DNA of 64,000 nt from Xestospongia muta. Its lineage: Eukaryota > Porifera > Demospongiae > Haplosclerida > Petrosiidae. Numbering within the stretch: position 1 is the stretch's first letter; every line of letters starts with the position of its first letter. Where the stretch lies: the NCBI GenBank assembly GCA_963693285.1, contig OY848919.1:6664136-6728135 (forward strand), given 5' to 3'. The notes under the pieces are model-generated. The model did not search any database. It was not told the DNA's origin and saw only the letters and a list, made by a program, of their open reading frames with translations. Positions 1 through 10,645 of the stretch are shown here, one piece after another. The position numbers and the translations under genes were made by a program.

Positions 1-41
1 GTCAACAACATATTTACATCAAAGCCAAGTGTCTCCCAGAG

Positions 42-1090
42 ATGAGGAAGAACAGAGTCTATCTCTTAAAAGTAGCAATAAAGTCAGAAGTATCAGATAT
101 AGTATATGCTGAGTGTGGCTGCCCACCTGGAATGGGTTTTAAGGGTTGTTGCAAGCATATAGCTGCTCTAGCATATGTTTTAGTTGATTTCAGCCATTAT
201 AAATGTTTACCCACGTATTGGACTTCAACAGAGATCTTACAGCAATGGAACAGACCTTGTCACAAGCATGTAAATATCATCCCAGTGGATGCATTGGGAT
301 CTCATCGAAGATTGTTAATATCATCTGTGAGATTGTATGGATAAGGAGTTGTGTTTGACCCTTGTCCAACTTCTTTTAGACATTTAAATTATTTAGTAGC
401 ATTTGAAAAGCTGAGATGTGACCTACTGAGTCTTAATCAGCCATGCAGTCTACTGAACATTATTATTCCTTCTGTCACGAAAGTAGATCATGACCACTGC
501 TACTACAGAACAACAGAAAACGCAGACAAGGAATTCAGATAATCTCTCAGTAAATACTAACATGAACAATAGTAACTCCTTTGAAGATTCTGCTTTTGTT
601 GAGTTGGAAGAAAAGACTGTGACTGCTGAAGAGGTTTTAGAAGGTCTTCATCTAACACCTGAAGAGATGCTACTACTAGAAAGAGACACTAGATCTCAAA
701 GCATCTGTTTGCAATTGTATGAGGCACGTTGTATTGGAATCACTGGGTCAAAATGTGGGAGGATAACAGTTCAGAAAGAAATAGTCACACTGCTTCGTTT
801 CTGCTTGTACCCAAAGCTGATGCTGTATTTACCAAAACCAATAGCCTGGGGAAGGGAGAATGAGCCGAAGGCACAATGCAAGTATTTTGAACACATGCAA
901 ACCAATGGGCATCAGTTTCGGGTTTTGTAGTAAACTTGGACAAGTGTTGGCTTCATGCCTCTCCCGATACATGGGTCATTGATCCTTCTGTTGAAGATAT
1001 AAACTGCATAGCATAGTTCAAACGTCCTTACAGAGAGCAGAAATGTCACTTGAAGAAGTTTGCCAAGGATCTGAATTTTGTTGAATGGTT
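42..1090 (+). pseudogene. Decayed SWIM zinc finger / YqaJ-type exonuclease-like gene
   Basis: The 5' part (42-344) encodes a SWIM-type zinc finger, visible as AECGCPPG followed by CCKHIAAL (CxC...CxH pattern). The same frame continues after a stop at 342-344 into a linker with LLSLNQPC and SVTKVDHDH (351-500). The frame then shifts to 490-930, which holds EARCIGITGSKCGRI and WGRENEPKA, the conserved entry of the YqaJ nuclease-like domain. Near 920 the frame shifts again to CWLHASPDTWVIDPS, and a TAG interrupts the next conserved segment just before FKRPYREQ. SWIM plus YqaJ proteins form large repeat-like families in cnidarians and sponges; their function is unknown to me. At least four disruptions show this copy is dead. 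The 3' end is lost where the Gypsy LTR starts at about 1091. The frame joins are inferred from family similarity. Confidence 0.7.
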
Positions 1091-1274
1091 TGTAGTATAT
1101 GACTATTTAATAATGTGTGTGGGTGCATCTTTTTGTTTTCTGAGCATGCTCAGTAGTAGAGCACATGAGTAGGAGAACATATGATTGAATTGATGTTTGT
1201 CTGTTAAGTCTTTATCTTATTTGTGTTGATTTATCATTTATAATCACCTATCTCGGTCAACTACATATATTACA
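1091..1274 (+). repeat. Probable 5' LTR of Gypsy element 1
   Basis: The segment starts TGTAGTATATG and ends TATATTACA directly before the primer binding site, giving the usual TG...CA ends and a length of about 184 bp. No second LTR copy is present in the window, so the left border is inferred. Confidence 0.5.
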
Positions 1275-1286
1275 TTGGCGACGAGG
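1275..1286 (+). other. Primer binding site of Gypsy element 1
   Basis: TTGGCGACGAGG lies immediately after the LTR end and before the first ATG (1287). TGGCGACGAGG-type sites are typical of many animal Ty3/Gypsy elements; they pair with a tRNA 3' end to prime reverse transcription. This site also argues against the in-frame TTG at 1275 as a start codon. Confidence 0.65.
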
Positions 1287-2828
1287 ATGTCTACAGTGCC
1301 TATTAGTACGTTTGGACGAATAGAACAGTTCGATCCAGAGCTCGAGTCGTTTGCTACCTATGAAGAGAGAATACGATTGTTCTTTGAAGCAAATGATATA
1401 GCGGAAGAGAAAAAGGTACCCATTTTTCTAAGTATAATTGGGACAAGAAGCTACTCTTTGCTTCGTGATTTGTTACTCCCGGACAAACCGAGAGACAAAG
1501 ACCTCAAAACGCTCATGGAAGTCTTAAAGGCACATTACGAGCCCACACCATCGGTTATAGTGGAGAGATTTAACTTTTATCGTAGAGACCAGAAGATAGG
1601 TGAATCAGTGGAAGAGTTCAAGGCAGAATTAAAGAAGCTGTCTACACATTGCTCGTTTGGGACTCATCTCGATGATGCGCTCAGAGATAGATTCGTCTGT
1701 GGATTGAGAAGTACCATAGTTCAGAAGAAATTACTTGCAGAGAAAAATTTAACGTTCGCTGGAGCAGTAGAAATTGCTAGTAATATGCAACGTGTGGAAA
1801 GTCAGGCACGTACTATGAACAGTTCTGGGGACTCCTGCACAACCCCTAGTATTCAGAAAGTGACCCCTCATCATGGGCAACAGTCTTGTATTCGTTGTGG
1901 GAAGTCTAACCACACTTCAGGTCAGTGTCGTTATAAGGACACACTATGTTTCAATTGTGGCAAAAGAGGTCACATTAAAGCTGTATGTCGATTTCGGAGG
2001 TCAACCCCATTTTCAGGGCAATCCTCGTACTCTAAACCTTTAAGAGGTAGAACAGAGAAGATGTCACGTCAAGGCAGACAACGTCAAGAAAGAACTAAAT
2101 GGATAGAAGAAGTCGAGGAAGACACAGGTGTTAAAACTGAAGAACTCTCAATGTTTGTACTTCGTAGTCAAGTGTCTCCACCCATCACTGTCGAGTTAAT
2201 CATAAATGGGAAGGAAATAGAGATGGAAGTTGATACAGGGGCAGCTATTTCTATAATGGGAGAAAAGACTGTTCAGGAGATGTTTCCAGAGGTACAGTTA
2301 AAGAAATCAGATATTGTGCTGAAAACGTGCACTGCTGAAAGTATGGAGGTTGTTGGTGAAATCGATGTGGAGGTTGAGTATCAAGGTCAAACAGAGAAGT
2401 TAGTATTAGTTGTGGTTTCCGGTAATGGACCAACGTTGCTCGGTAGAAACTGGTTACAAGTTATTAAACTTAATTGGAATCAAATCGCTCATACCAGATT
2501 GGATCAAGTGAAGTGCTTAGACGCTCTTCTAGCTAAATTCTCGGATGTTATTTCAGACAAGTTGGGAACAATGACCCATCATCGGGCCAAGTTATATCTT
2601 AAAGAAAATGCTACTCCTAAGTTTTGTAAGGCAAGGCCAGTACCATTCGCGGTGCAACAACAAATTGAAGAGGAATTGAACAGACTTCAGTCTCAAGGAA
2701 TAATCGAACCAGTGAGTCACAGTGAGTGGGCAACTCCAGTAGTTCCGGTTCCTAAGAAGAATAGAAAATTGAGGTTGTGTGGTGATTTTAAAGTTACTCT
2801 AAATCCAGTTCTTGATGTCGATAAATAG
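1287..2828 (+). CDS. Gag-Pol polyprotein of Gypsy element 1 (gag, zinc knuckles, protease, start of RT)
   Basis: I choose ATG 1287 as the start because the upstream bases belong to the primer binding site. The product has a gag capsid region (about residues 1-190), two CCHC zinc knuckles (CIRCGKSNHTSGQC and CFNCGKRGHIKAVC, about 200-235), a retropepsin domain with VDTGAAISIMG (about 315) and LLGRNWL (about 388), and the first part of reverse transcriptase (RPVPFAVQQQIEEELNRL, WATPVVPVPKKN, RLCGDFKVTLNP). The frame stops at a TAG (2826-2828) where the family has a codon before PLPRIDDLL. The same frame stays open afterwards through 3077. It makes virus-like particles and copies element RNA in the family; here it cannot give a full Pol. 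Confidence 0.85.
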   Translation: MSTVPISTFGRIEQFDPELESFATYEERIRLFFEANDIAEEKKVPIFLSIIGTRSYSLLRDLLLPDKPRDKDLKTLMEVLKAHYEPTPSVIVERFNFYRRDQKIGESVEEFKAELKKLSTHCSFGTHLDDALRDRFVCGLRSTIVQKKLLAEKNLTFAGAVEIASNMQRVESQARTMNSSGDSCTTPSIQKVTPHHGQQSCIRCGKSNHTSGQCRYKDTLCFNCGKRGHIKAVCRFRRSTPFSGQSSYSKPLRGRTEKMSRQGRQRQERTKWIEEVEEDTGVKTEELSMFVLRSQVSPPITVELIINGKEIEMEVDTGAAISIMGEKTVQEMFPEVQLKKSDIVLKTCTAESMEVVGEIDVEVEYQGQTEKLVLVVVSGNGPTLLGRNWLQVIKLNWNQIAHTRLDQVKCLDALLAKFSDVISDKLGTMTHHRAKLYLKENATPKFCKARPVPFAVQQQIEEELNRLQSQGIIEPVSHSEWATPVVPVPKKNRKLRLCGDFKVTLNPVLDVDK

Positions 2829-3077
2829 CCACTTCCTCGTATTGATGATCTACTCGCTACACTGTCAGGTGGTAAAAGGTTCACCAAAATCGATTTAGCT
2901 CATGCATATCAACAGATGTTACTCGATGACCAGTCAAAAGAATTGGTTACAATCAACACGCACAAAGGCTTGTATAGATACACTAGATTACCGTTTGGGG
3001 TAGCTTCAGGGCCGGCAATGTTCCAGAGGACCATGGACGTTATCCTCCAAGGAATCCCTCGAGTTATATGTTATATC
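2829..3077 (+). pseudogene. Reverse transcriptase continuation after nonsense codon, cut before the catalytic DD pair
   Basis: The frame of the upstream Gag-Pol continues with PLPRIDDLLATLSGGKRF, FTKIDLAHAYQQMLL and RLPFGVASGPAMFQR, all standard Gypsy RT blocks. It ends at VICYID, exactly where the YxDD-type catalytic motif should follow. From about 3078 the plus-strand reading is non-homologous (FNFLRRPK) because the sequence belongs to the opposite-strand THAP transposase. Confidence 0.75.
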
Positions 3078-3079
3078 GA

Positions 3080-3875
3080 CTTCAACTTCCTTAGGAGGCC
3101 AAAAAGGTATCTTTTTTAATTCTAAGTACATGAAATTGATCCCTGTTATTATAGTCCTTGAAACAGTGGACTGTGACACATTAAATCTATAGGGTAAATC
3201 TTGCTCCATCAGCCCCACATGTAAACATATTAGAGTCAGAAACAACTCATCAGTTGGAGGTAATGATTGGTTGTATCTCTTCTTTTTTCTGTCTTGTCTG
3301 ATGAATAACATAGACAGTCTGCAGCTGGTACAAGTAAATTGTAAAACACTTCAAATGCCTAGTATGACCGGAAGCCTGTGTAAAACATGATTTGCCATCA
3401 TCTTTTATATTTCATTAAACAAAAGTTTTGCTTGGTACGTTGTTGATCTTTCTCCATTAAAAGTGACTGTAAAGTTTCAACTTTGTCAAGCAGGGCTTTT
3501 TCTTCATCAGAAACTATCCTCTCTGTTTGAACACAGGCATCTTGTGTGACATCCACCTTATCTTCAACCTCATCATTGGGTTCTTCTTCAGAACAATCCT
3601 TACTGGCTCTGGTTTTAATGCTTGAAATTGATCTTCTATACTTTGAAGGTTTATGGGATTTTTTAGGGTTACTACTACAAGTAAACGACCACCTGCTTGT
3701 ACAAAATGTTCACTACAAATGCAAATGTGTTTGTTGATACTCAGATTTTCCCTTCCTGTATTATGAATCCACTGTTTTAATAATGTCTTTTGCTTGAGGG
3801 AAGTGAAACAAAGGAAAGATTGGCTTCTCTAGCAAAATTGTTTGAGCATCCAGGAACACAACAGAAGTGCATCAT
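3080..3875 (-). pseudogene. THAP-domain DNA transposase (HTH_Tnp_4 / DDE_4 type), truncated
   Basis: Read on the minus strand from ATG 3875, the product begins with a THAP zinc finger (CCVPGCSNNFAREANLSF, then, after a frameshift, QWIHN and CICSEHF giving the C2CH ligands and invariant W). An acidic and coiled linker follows (LLDKVETLQSLLMEKDQQ). The helix-turn-helix segment that precedes the DDE nuclease comes next (FYTGF, LPPTDELFLTLICLHVGL, FNVSQSTVSRTI, FWPPKEV). Stops lie near 3400, and the nuclease core is missing because the sequence ends at the Gypsy junction near 3080. The layout matches the animal THAP plus DDE_4 transposases (PIF/Harbinger-ISL2EU-like). Loss of the nuclease makes it non-autonomous or dead. 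Confidence 0.7.
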
Positions 3876-5171
3876 ACTGTTGTCAAAAATAGTCTAATTA
3901 ATGTGTAGCCTCGGACTGTAATTTCAAATTTAGTGTTTCACAAAAATGAATATGTGATTTCTGTGCACTCAAAAATAATTCTAGTATGTGAGCAAATTTG
4001 AAATATATGAGAAGACAATAGCTGGTTACATTCAATTTGAAAACCTGGTTCCTAAGATAGGACATACTTGATATGGTGCACAAGAAGTCTTTGTGATGGA
4101 GTGTAAAAGGGTTCATCATCCAAGCAATACAAGCACTTATAAACATTTTGCAGTAGAAGCCATCTTTTTAAATTAATACTTATCACCTAATAATCATACA
4201 TTACTACTGAGTAAATGTTATTAACCAATGGAAACAACATTTGTTTAAAATTTATCTTTTATTTACAGACCAAATTATAATTTTTCTTTAGCGGTGGCAT
4301 CCTGTAGAGCCTCACAAGGTGAAAGCACAAAACTCAAATATTTGTTTCCATTCACGTTAGTTAATAAGTTATATTTAATATTTTTAATACCATTATAGTA
4401 GTAAATTGGCTACATCTGTTATATACATAAGATCTGAAATAATTAGTAAAGATTGAATATGTATTCAGTTAGTAAGGATAATTCAGTAATATCTGTACCC
4501 CAATTATTGAGTATAAAGGTCATACCTTCCTGACATATCAAGATAGGGAGCAAAAGTCTGGCAGTTACTGATGTTATTTTAAAGATGAGTGTCGTATTCT
4601 AGTTTTTTTACTTAAAAAAACATGCTGCATGTCCCATGTTGGGTTTTCAGTTCACTACTTTTCCTGGCTGAAATACAAAAAATTACAGGCTAAATGGTTG
4701 ATGTTACAATGATCAGACATTCTCAAATATGTTTTTGGCATCTATTCCTCATCCAAGTACAGATGTTTTCCTTTATTTTATTCTCTCTTTCCTTGTTTAG
4801 ATCTATGTTCATCATCTGATGATGCTTGGTTTACATTTAAACATCTCTAAGCTATAAATAATTATTATATCCAAGAGAATTAACAAAAATAAAAAAGCTG
4901 CAAGTATTCATGAAGATGGCTGGAATTCTGAGACCACCTCAACAAAACCATAGGTAGTGTACACTACATGTCTGGGAATGGAAATGCCCACACACTTCTG
5001 GTACACTCCTCGTCCATCTCTACGTGATAAGTATAAACTCCACATAAATTATGGCTTATATAGTGCCGGTTTTGAAATTTTTACTTTAATTACGTGCTAT
5101 TTGATAATTAATATTTATTTGATGTAATTATTATTTAACTGACATTTTAATGATAATGTTAGGTCACAGTC
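3876..5171. other. Intergenic, no recognisable gene
   Basis: This AT-rich stretch has only short reading frames without recognisable motifs on either strand. Part of it may be the 5' flank of the THAP transposon, but I could not identify terminal inverted repeats. Confidence 0.5.
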
Positions 5172-6200
5172 ATGGTAGCACAGAAGTCTTTTTGTATATA
5201 TATATGTAGTACAAAGAGTGCACACCTCTTGTTTAAATTGTGCTTTAGACCTGATAACAGCGATAGTGTATCAACTTTCGCAACAAGCCTACTAAATGAC
5301 CTGTCATCTGTTCTTGATCAAGATAATTGCAAGAATATGATAACAAAAAAAGAGAGTGTGGGAAAGATGCCATTACATCAGGACGTCAGAGCAATTTAGA
5401 CCTATATGTTGTAGCAATCCCATTTTGTATCAGTACATTAATCAAATATACAATTGGATGATTATCCAAGTCACTAGTACTACTTCCATCAAAAGTTGTT
5501 ACAAATGACCATCAGTTAGGTCTAACATATAAAGAGAAAAGGCATTAAGATATATAGGTGGTTATGCTTGTAAAAAGCTTTAAAATGGTGTGATATAGCT
5601 GATCAACCTTTAGTCAATAATTCCAAGAAATAGAATCTCTCTCTTAGCACAGACAAGGAATGGAAATGAGTATGAATATAAATAAACATTGGAGGAGATA
5701 CAATAGGAATTGACCTGTGCTTTCTAAAGTACAGTCTAATGTTTCTCTTGGTCATCTGAAGGGATGTTAACTATTAATAATTATTTAAGTGTACTATAGT
5801 TAATTTTTGTACTGAATATGCATGTGGATTTTTTTATCTCGAAATAACTATGATAGGAAGATGGTGAGGATGATGATGTGTTATATCAATGTCACATCAA
5901 AGGTATGGCTGCTGAATAAAAATAAGTAAACCAAATGAACACATTGTGACTAAACTAATGAAAGTCAGACAGAAGCAAGGGTGGCAAGAGGTAGTCCATA
6001 AAGCACATTACTAAGAAATTTGCTGGACATATTTCCTCTTTTTACCATTACAGTCATGTATACATAAATACATGTAGTTCAGTTTTCACACAGTTTTATA
6101 AGATCTATCTATAATTTTTCTTTCCTAGTTAATTTTAAAACTAGGTGGAATTCTTTCAAAGCCCAACATTGGTACTTTGGTCAGAAATTCATGGTTTTTA
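5172..6200 (+). pseudogene. Decayed repeat-associated gene fragment (GGYxCKK family)
   Basis: The best-supported piece is at about 5515-5585: LGLTYKE, then after a frameshift KALRYIGGYACKKL. It resembles the LTYxE..ALRYxxGYxxRK block of an uncharacterised repeat-like protein family that I recall from cnidarian and sponge genomes. A 75-codon frame at 5172-5399 upstream and scattered short similarities downstream (KKFAGHIS near 6020) could be further pieces, but no continuous frame remains. The function of the family is unknown to me. Confidence 0.3.
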
Positions 6201-6609
6201 ATTGGTTCCCAAAGTTATTTCTTAATCATGCAATAGTAAAGTTGTTAAGGATTTAGTACTACTGCTGAATCAAGAGGATAATTTTCTAGGTATGTTGTGT
6301 CATTATTGAATTGGTACAAACTTGAAAAAAGTTAAATAACCATGTAATTGATGAATAAATTGTTTGTTTTTTCTTCTCATTACAGATGCTATATATAGTA
6401 CACATTATCCTTACTACTATTGGCAATTTGAGATGAAAAGCAAAGGGCTAAAGTAGAGAAGGCTGTTGTATTTGTTCCAGTGAGTCAAGTAAATTTGTAG
6501 ATGTCATGTACAATTAATGGCCTTCCTTTATGAATGAAAATAAACAATCTAATTTTTAGTGTTTATTATTAATTTTTTTTTAAAAATGATTATTATGATA
6601 TATTTTATT

Positions 6610-6903
6610 CTTTGTCAACAGTTGATATTAATGGGTTTGTTAATCAAGTCAGTCTGCCTACTCTAACTGTGCTCATCCAAGACTCAGCTCCTATTTTAGT
6701 TGTAGAATGGCAAACAATATGTAATATGCCAGTCAAAGAGGTTCTTTTGGGTCTAATAGCAGCATTTTATGTGCTCAATATAGAATATCCAAAACGTATA
6801 ATATAAAAGACTCTTGTTGCATTAGAGATCATTGTTCTAGATATTGTCCCAGCAAAGATAGACCCAAAGGTTGCATCACTTTTGTTATCACTGATACAGA
6901 TCA
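6610..6903 (+). pseudogene. C-terminal exon of a SAM-associated repeat-like gene family
   Basis: A likely splice acceptor (TTTGTCAACAG, ending about 6621) precedes a frame reading VSLPTLTVLIQDSAPILVV, then VLLGLIAAFYVLNIEYPKR. After a frameshift near 6805 it continues with TLVALEIIVLDIVPAKID and VASLLLSLIQ up to a stop at 6903. The AFYVLNIEYPK block is the C-terminal signature of a family that elsewhere in this window follows a SAM domain (FDIAYPR in the minus-strand gene at 49.85-51.42 kb). I do not know the biochemical role. Confidence 0.4.
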
Positions 6904-8027
6904 CCATTGATCATTAACAGTGGATTGCTTGTAAATGTACTCTTATATTGCACATAATTAATTTTTAGTGGTATTAGTTAAATTTTGAAGCTTTTATAGA
7001 CTCAAAATAGCTCATTTATTGCACCTGCATTGTAATAATTATTACTATTTATTTTTTTTATTGGTTAAATTTCACTTACTAGATTGTATTTTCGATAAAC
7101 AACATTCGTAAGAACACATTGTTATTAATGGTAAGATACCATCGCTCCGGGATACACTATATGACGTGTGCTAATTGGGACAACTGATTTCCACTATATT
7201 TAGTGGGTTGGTGCCACAACTGTTTTTAAAATGTACTGCAAGCAAATTATATTATGTGAAGTTTGTGCAGCTGTCAAGTCATTATTTTAGTGTATAGATT
7301 GAATAGTGTTGTATTTAACTGATTTTCTATTGCAGGGTTTTTCAAATTCATTCAAAAAAGTGTAGCCACAACCTTGCCAGTTAGTGACTGAACATAATAG
7401 CCATTTGGAGTGCTTTCTGGCTATAGGCTGTCAAGCATCACTGAGTTAAAGAAGCTGAACAGTATCATATTCAGTTTGTTGGAATCATTTTTCATTTTAA
7501 ATATCCAATATCCACAAGGGACATAATATTCTTAGAAAAATCATTATTTCTTAAAGCTAATGACAAATCAGTTTGTCAGTTAAGCAACTATTCAGTAACT
7601 TTGATATGTGATCACTTTATTCTTGACTTTGATTGCATTTTCATTTATTTTGTATTATTATTGTTATAGATTGCTCCCGGTACCATTTAATTGTAATTTA
7701 AATCTTTATTCAAAAATATTGTATGGGCAGTTACTGTTAATGCATAACACAATTTTAGCCCTGAAAACATATGCCATATCAATCTTTGTATGGGTGTAGA
7801 GAGAGTCAAGGAAGTGCTGCTGTTTTCTTTGATTTTTTGTTGATGTGGCTAAATGTTTGGTACTCATCTCAGAGGGAAGTATTGATAACCTGTGAATGCT
7901 TAATGCCATAATGGTAAGCGAAATAAAATGATCTTCATAACCAATTAATACTTGTTTCAAGTTTAGTTATTATTGTTGAATATACTGTTCTTGTGTTCTT
8001 TTTGTAAGAATATATACAAATGTACAT
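6904..8027. other. Intergenic, nothing recognised
   Basis: AT-rich sequence with short reading frames that show no motif, conserved block or clear repeat. Confidence 0.5.
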
Positions 8028-8279
8028 TTATAGATATACTGTAAAATGTGTATACAACTCTGTGTTGTGCTTATACAAAGAGTCATCTTGTTTCCATTTG
8101 TGGCAAAGGAAGATGTCACATTCTATACAGTGGCATATTGTTTCCTTTTCTAGTTTATCATTGTGGCAACAGTAGTAACAGTGATCTCCTCTTTCAGCTG
8201 CTCTAAACAAAAAACATTTTGCATCATAATAATATGGATTTGGCCAAACTGATAAGCAAATCATGCAGGATGCTACCAT
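8028..8279 (-). pseudogene. Cysteine-rich fragment, possibly a transposase C-terminal zinc ribbon
   Basis: The minus-strand frame has paired cysteines in the pattern HCYYCCHNDKLEKETICHC, then CIECDIFLCHK and a trailing histidine-rich end. The spacing (CxxC...ET...CxxC...LC) resembles the zinc-binding C-terminus of piggyBac-type transposases, but no DDE core was recognised upstream at 8280-9000. It could equally be an unrelated zinc-binding exon. Short and isolated. Confidence 0.25.
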
Positions 8280-9676
8280 GTCATTATTTGATATGCTTTG
8301 GCAAACTTGATGATGTCAACAGTACATCTCAAGATAGCATCAATCATGAACTATTTTCATGAACCATTGTTAAATAATGCTATATATTATACAAATAATA
8401 CAGAAGACTATACTACTCACGATGACATTCTGCCCTATGAATTCAGGGTCTAGTATTAATGGTTTAGAGTACAAGATAATGTGAAATAAAGTATTGAAGT
8501 GATTGATAAATCTACTCATTACTATAGTGTTGTTTGTGAAAAAAGTTTAGTGGAGTTTGTTTAATAGAAGTTAAGCATTAGCTAGAATATGGAAGCTCAC
8601 AAGTAGAAATTGAACAAATACTGGATAAAATGATCCAACACATTACAAAGTGTGCTGCGAATGTCATCATTCTTGTCCAAAAATGTCCTAATGAAGGAGA
8701 AGATAGTGAAATTGCATAGAATACTATACTTTAGTGAGGTAGAAATTTTGTTTATCACGTTATTCATATTTAGATATAGAAATTAATTGAGCTTTATGAA
8801 CGTGATAGAATTCTGAAAAAAAGATAACAGAATGTTTCGGCCAAAGGCCTTCATCGGCTGTTTATGAAACAATGGCAAAAAACAGTCACTTATATAGCAA
8901 ATGCATGATGTTTACAATTATTATGTAGGCCAGAAGTTGTCCTAGGGAGAGAGAAAAGGACGCTAAGTTGTACCATGTTGGAGATCACGAATATAGAGTT
9001 GTACCACGAAACACGAAAAGAACGCGAACTGGTTAATTAATTATGGGAGGGGCTATGAGTTATAAAGATACTGTACTGCAGAATAGAGAAGTCCAGGTAG
9101 GATTGATGATTAATCCTGGATCAGAGTTGATGGTGTTGCTAGTGGTTCTAAACTATACTTTAGGCTTGTACATTGACACATGGTTTTCTATTACAGAAAA
9201 TTGTAATCAACTATTTAGTATTGGGATGACAAAGTGAGTGGTTCAACACAGATCATGACAAAGATGTCAAGTTGATTAAACTATATCATATGGTAATATG
9301 ATCCGTGAATTACCTTATTTCTGGACTCTAATGAAACCACTTTGCTTCGTTCACACTGTAAAAATTGTATGTGTTTAGTTCCAGTTAGTAGAGTTACATC
9401 AGGTAGAGAAGCTAATAACTACCTATACCAGGTTTTTTGTCAATTGTAATTGTGAGTTTCTTTCTTCACAACAAGCGATGAGAGGAGATTCAAGGAAACA
9501 AGCCAATGTCATTCATGAAAATGATTGCAATCCTCATACCAATTTAGCAAAATTTCAAAGCTGATATAATAATTTATCATGTCACAATTTGGAAGGGCTT
9601 TGCAAGCTGATGATAGAACAGTACAAGTATTAAAGTTACATATCAACTAAATTTTAAAAAAGGCTAAGCAACATCT
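8280..9676. other. Intergenic, nothing recognised
   Basis: No motif-bearing frame. A 64-codon frame at 9043-9237 has no recognisable feature and unremarkable composition. Confidence 0.5.
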
Positions 9677-10403
9677 ACAGAACATGGATTATGAATTAGT
9701 ATTCCTCAAGGCACTTTATCTCCAACAGATACCTGTGACGTATCAGTGTCAGCATTGGTTGGTGAACAATTTAAATTACCTAAGGGAACTGAATTGGTAA
9801 GTGCTGTGTATCATATATCTATCTCTAAGCCATTATTTAAATCAATAAAATTAGAAGTGCAAAACTGCACATCTAGTCACTAAATATCATACGAGTTATT
9901 TGAGTTATGTTACAGCCTCTATTCAACAATCTACTACTCTTCCTTACAAGTTTCAACTACAGAAAGTAGAACAGTTGAATTGTGGTGATCAGTGTGGTAA
10001 AATTAGTCTTATTCATTTTTGCTTAAAAGCTATTTTTAATCTTGTACTGATTCATTTTGGAGTGACAATGTATTAGCAAAGAAGATACATCCATTTGTTC
10101 AATCCATTGATTTGATTGGAGGGTTTGAGTTAGAAAACGTATCTACTTATGAAAGAATTTCTGATAGTGAGGCCTCTACTTAAAGCAATTCACACCTGTC
10201 ATCAAATTTCAGTAATGATGTCCATAATACAACCACTTCAGAATGCAATCAAGGTAATACACATGCATACAGCAAGAGAGTATATGCAATATCTCATTTT
10301 AGATAAGTCAAGAATTGTATTAGAACATGAAGAGGTTGTGGACGTAATAATTACTTTGCCTCCTAAAGCTGTAACAACAGAAAAGGCAAGGAGTTACTTT
10401 TAA
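9677..10403 (+). pseudogene. Decayed ZU5-domain protein
   Basis: From about 9680 the plus strand reads ISIPQGTLSPTDTCDVSVSA, ALVGEQFKLPKGTELVSAVY and HISISKPLFKSIKLEVQNC, the core beta-sandwich of a ZU5 domain. The later blocks LPYKFQLQKVEQLNCGDQ and GKISLIHFCLKAIF follow near 9940-10035. In-frame stops (TGA near 9694, TAA near 9880) and frame changes break it. The next open segment, 10149-10403, reads REYMQYLILDKSRIVLEHEE and VVDVIITLPPKA and probably continues the same gene. In sponges ZU5 domains occur in large families, often with death domains (UNC5CL/PIDD-like layouts); no death domain was found here. A rearranged second copy is at 60.0-60.48 kb. Confidence 0.6.
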
Positions 10404-10645
10404 GTTATTAAGTTGTTGATCATTGTCACGCTTTAGATATATTTCCTGATAATGACTATTTTCGTCAGGTTGCATATAAAAAATGTAACAACAATGAATG
10501 GTTAACATGCTTTAAGGCAGTTAACATCTCAATGCTCTGACTGACATAACTACCATAAGGTATAAATTTTTGCTGGGGATTTTATTTCGCTGTATTTGTG
10601 GTTTGTTGTTTTATGACAAAATTTAACTTTTATTCCACCCACGCA
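9680..10645 (+). repeat. Dispersed duplicate, copy 1 (ZU5-related)
   Basis: Two stretches here recur at 60008-60480: the start (ATGGATTA...CTCCAACAGATAC) and a longer 3' part running from ACCACTTCA near 10230 to ATTCCACCCACG near 10643. The copy here contains the roughly 500-bp middle part that the 60-kb copy lacks. The conserved 3' end extends past the coding remnant. Confidence 0.6.

Larger units (their letters stand above)
1091..3080 (+). mobile_element. Ty3/Gypsy LTR retrotransposon 1, 3'-truncated
   Basis: A short left terminal repeat is followed by a primer binding site, a gag-protease-reverse transcriptase reading frame and an abrupt end at about 3078-3095. There the sequence changes into a minus-strand THAP transposase. 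The frame is nearly intact (one nonsense codon), so this copy is younger than most elements in the window. RNase H, integrase and the right LTR are absent, and I did not find the missing part on the far side of the THAP element. The LTR start is inferred from the TGTAG start after the decayed YqaJ gene. Confidence 0.8.

Noticed and set aside
1275..1286. TTG at 1275 as start codon of the Gypsy Gag-Pol
   Set aside because: These bases form the primer binding site; the ATG at 1287 directly after it is the sensible start.
8028..8279. Firm assignment of the cysteine-rich frame to piggyBac
   Set aside because: Only the Cys spacing fits; no DDE transposase core was found next to it, so it is listed with low confidence only.
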